Shown: one piece after another, positions 63,843 through 64,000 of the stretch
Numbering within the stretch: the first letter of the stretch is position 1
Layout of the letters: each line of letters starts with the position of its first letter
From: Arthrobacter pascens
GTDB taxonomy: Bacteria; Actinomycetota; Actinomycetes; Actinomycetales; Micrococcaceae
NCBI RefSeq assembly: GCF_030815585.1
Contig: NZ_JAUSWY010000001.1
Coordinates: 3,038,001-3,102,000 of the forward strand
DNA length: 64,000 bases
Reading direction: 5' to 3'
The notes under the pieces: generated by a model
Told to the model about the DNA's origin: nothing
The model's input: only the letters and a program-made list of their open reading frames with translations
Databases searched by the model: none
Position numbers and translations under genes: made by a program

Positions 63843-64000
63843 GTGCCGCACCCCGCCCCCTGACCACCCCGGCAGTCCCGCCTACCACAGCGGAGCTGGC
63901 TGGCCGCTTCGAAAATGAATTCGGCAGGCTCCCCGACGGCGTCTGGCAGGCACCGGGGCGCGTCAATCTGATTGGTGAGCACACGGACTACAACGAGGGC
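63839..64000 (+). CDS. galK: Galactokinase, N-terminal part (cut by window edge)
   Basis: 54 codons are present from GTG 63839. After a Pro/Thr-rich leader come [17 protein letters not shown] and then the galactokinase signature [17 protein letters not shown] at the window end. The enzyme phosphorylates galactose to galactose-1-phosphate with ATP, the substrate for GalT. Start overlaps the galT stop by four bases. Confidence 0.95.
   Translation, partial: MSAAPRPLTTPAVPPTTAELAGRFENEFGRLPDGVWQAPGRVNLIGEHTDYNEG

Overview
The window reads as one contiguous stretch of a high-GC actinobacterial chromosome, most likely Micrococcaceae (Arthrobacter / Pseudarthrobacter type). The assignment rests on gene content: mycothiol S-conjugate amidase (mca), a WhiB regulator, an RpfB-type resuscitation factor, an actinobacterial protein O-mannosyltransferase, DUF3499, DUF5719, DUF4245, DUF4307 and TIGR03089 proteins, and many GTG/TTG starts. 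No 16S rRNA or tRNA was seen, so the genus call is inference. Almost everything is ordinary chromosomal backbone; the accessory signals are small.

Layout. 1-3000 (minus): 5' part of rsmA/ksgA, rpfB and tatD, the usual actinobacterial order. 3039-8104 (plus): MoxR ATPase, DUF58 and TgpA-like transglutaminase, ended by an IS5-family transposase remnant (about 8105-8290). 8341-13557: a GntR regulator with a perfect palindrome over its promoter, then a fused FAD/Fe-S D-2-hydroxyacid dehydrogenase and a succinate-semialdehyde-type dehydrogenase; a second such dehydrogenase faces them (13694-15193). 15399-19598: rsmI, divergent pmt and a C-terminally truncated acyl-CoA synthetase. 19614-25859: envelope proteins (DUF1461, SpoIIM, RDD), an L,D-transpeptidase, ahcY and a Trm112-like protein. 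25937-34319: DUF3499, metallopeptidase-like, DUF5719, giant GT2, WhiB, TIGR03089 and GtrA genes. 34490-40226: purK-purE, an LCP ligase, manA and femX.

40211-41328 holds the most unusual unit: a frameshifted AbiEi/DUF559 (Vsr-like endonuclease) gene lying between two copies of a long palindrome. One palindrome supplies the stop codons of both femX and the endonuclease gene. 41343-45386: glpX, DUF4245, carbonic anhydrase and fumC. 45590-49005: NUDIX, META lipoprotein, prepilin peptidase, an unknown protein and GNAT. 49167-56711: phoH, uppS, hemolysin III, YyaL-like, a small membrane protein, mca and DUF4307. 56738-57357: greA with a promoter and a terminator-like leader. 57436-60663: rhomboid, ilvA and an AI-2E family transporter. 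60704-64000: aldose 1-epimerase divergent from a DeoR-galT-galK Leloir operon that runs off the window.

How the genes relate. A large share builds or remodels the envelope: RpfB, L,D-transpeptidase, LCP, FemX, UppS, Pmt, GT2, GtrA and ManA. Central metabolism is represented by glpX, fumC, purEK, ahcY, ilvA and the galactose genes. The regulatory signals worth following are the gntR palindrome, a BldD-box-like palindrome upstream of whiB, a palindrome upstream of rpfB and the greA leader. No CRISPR array, prophage or intact insertion sequence was found.
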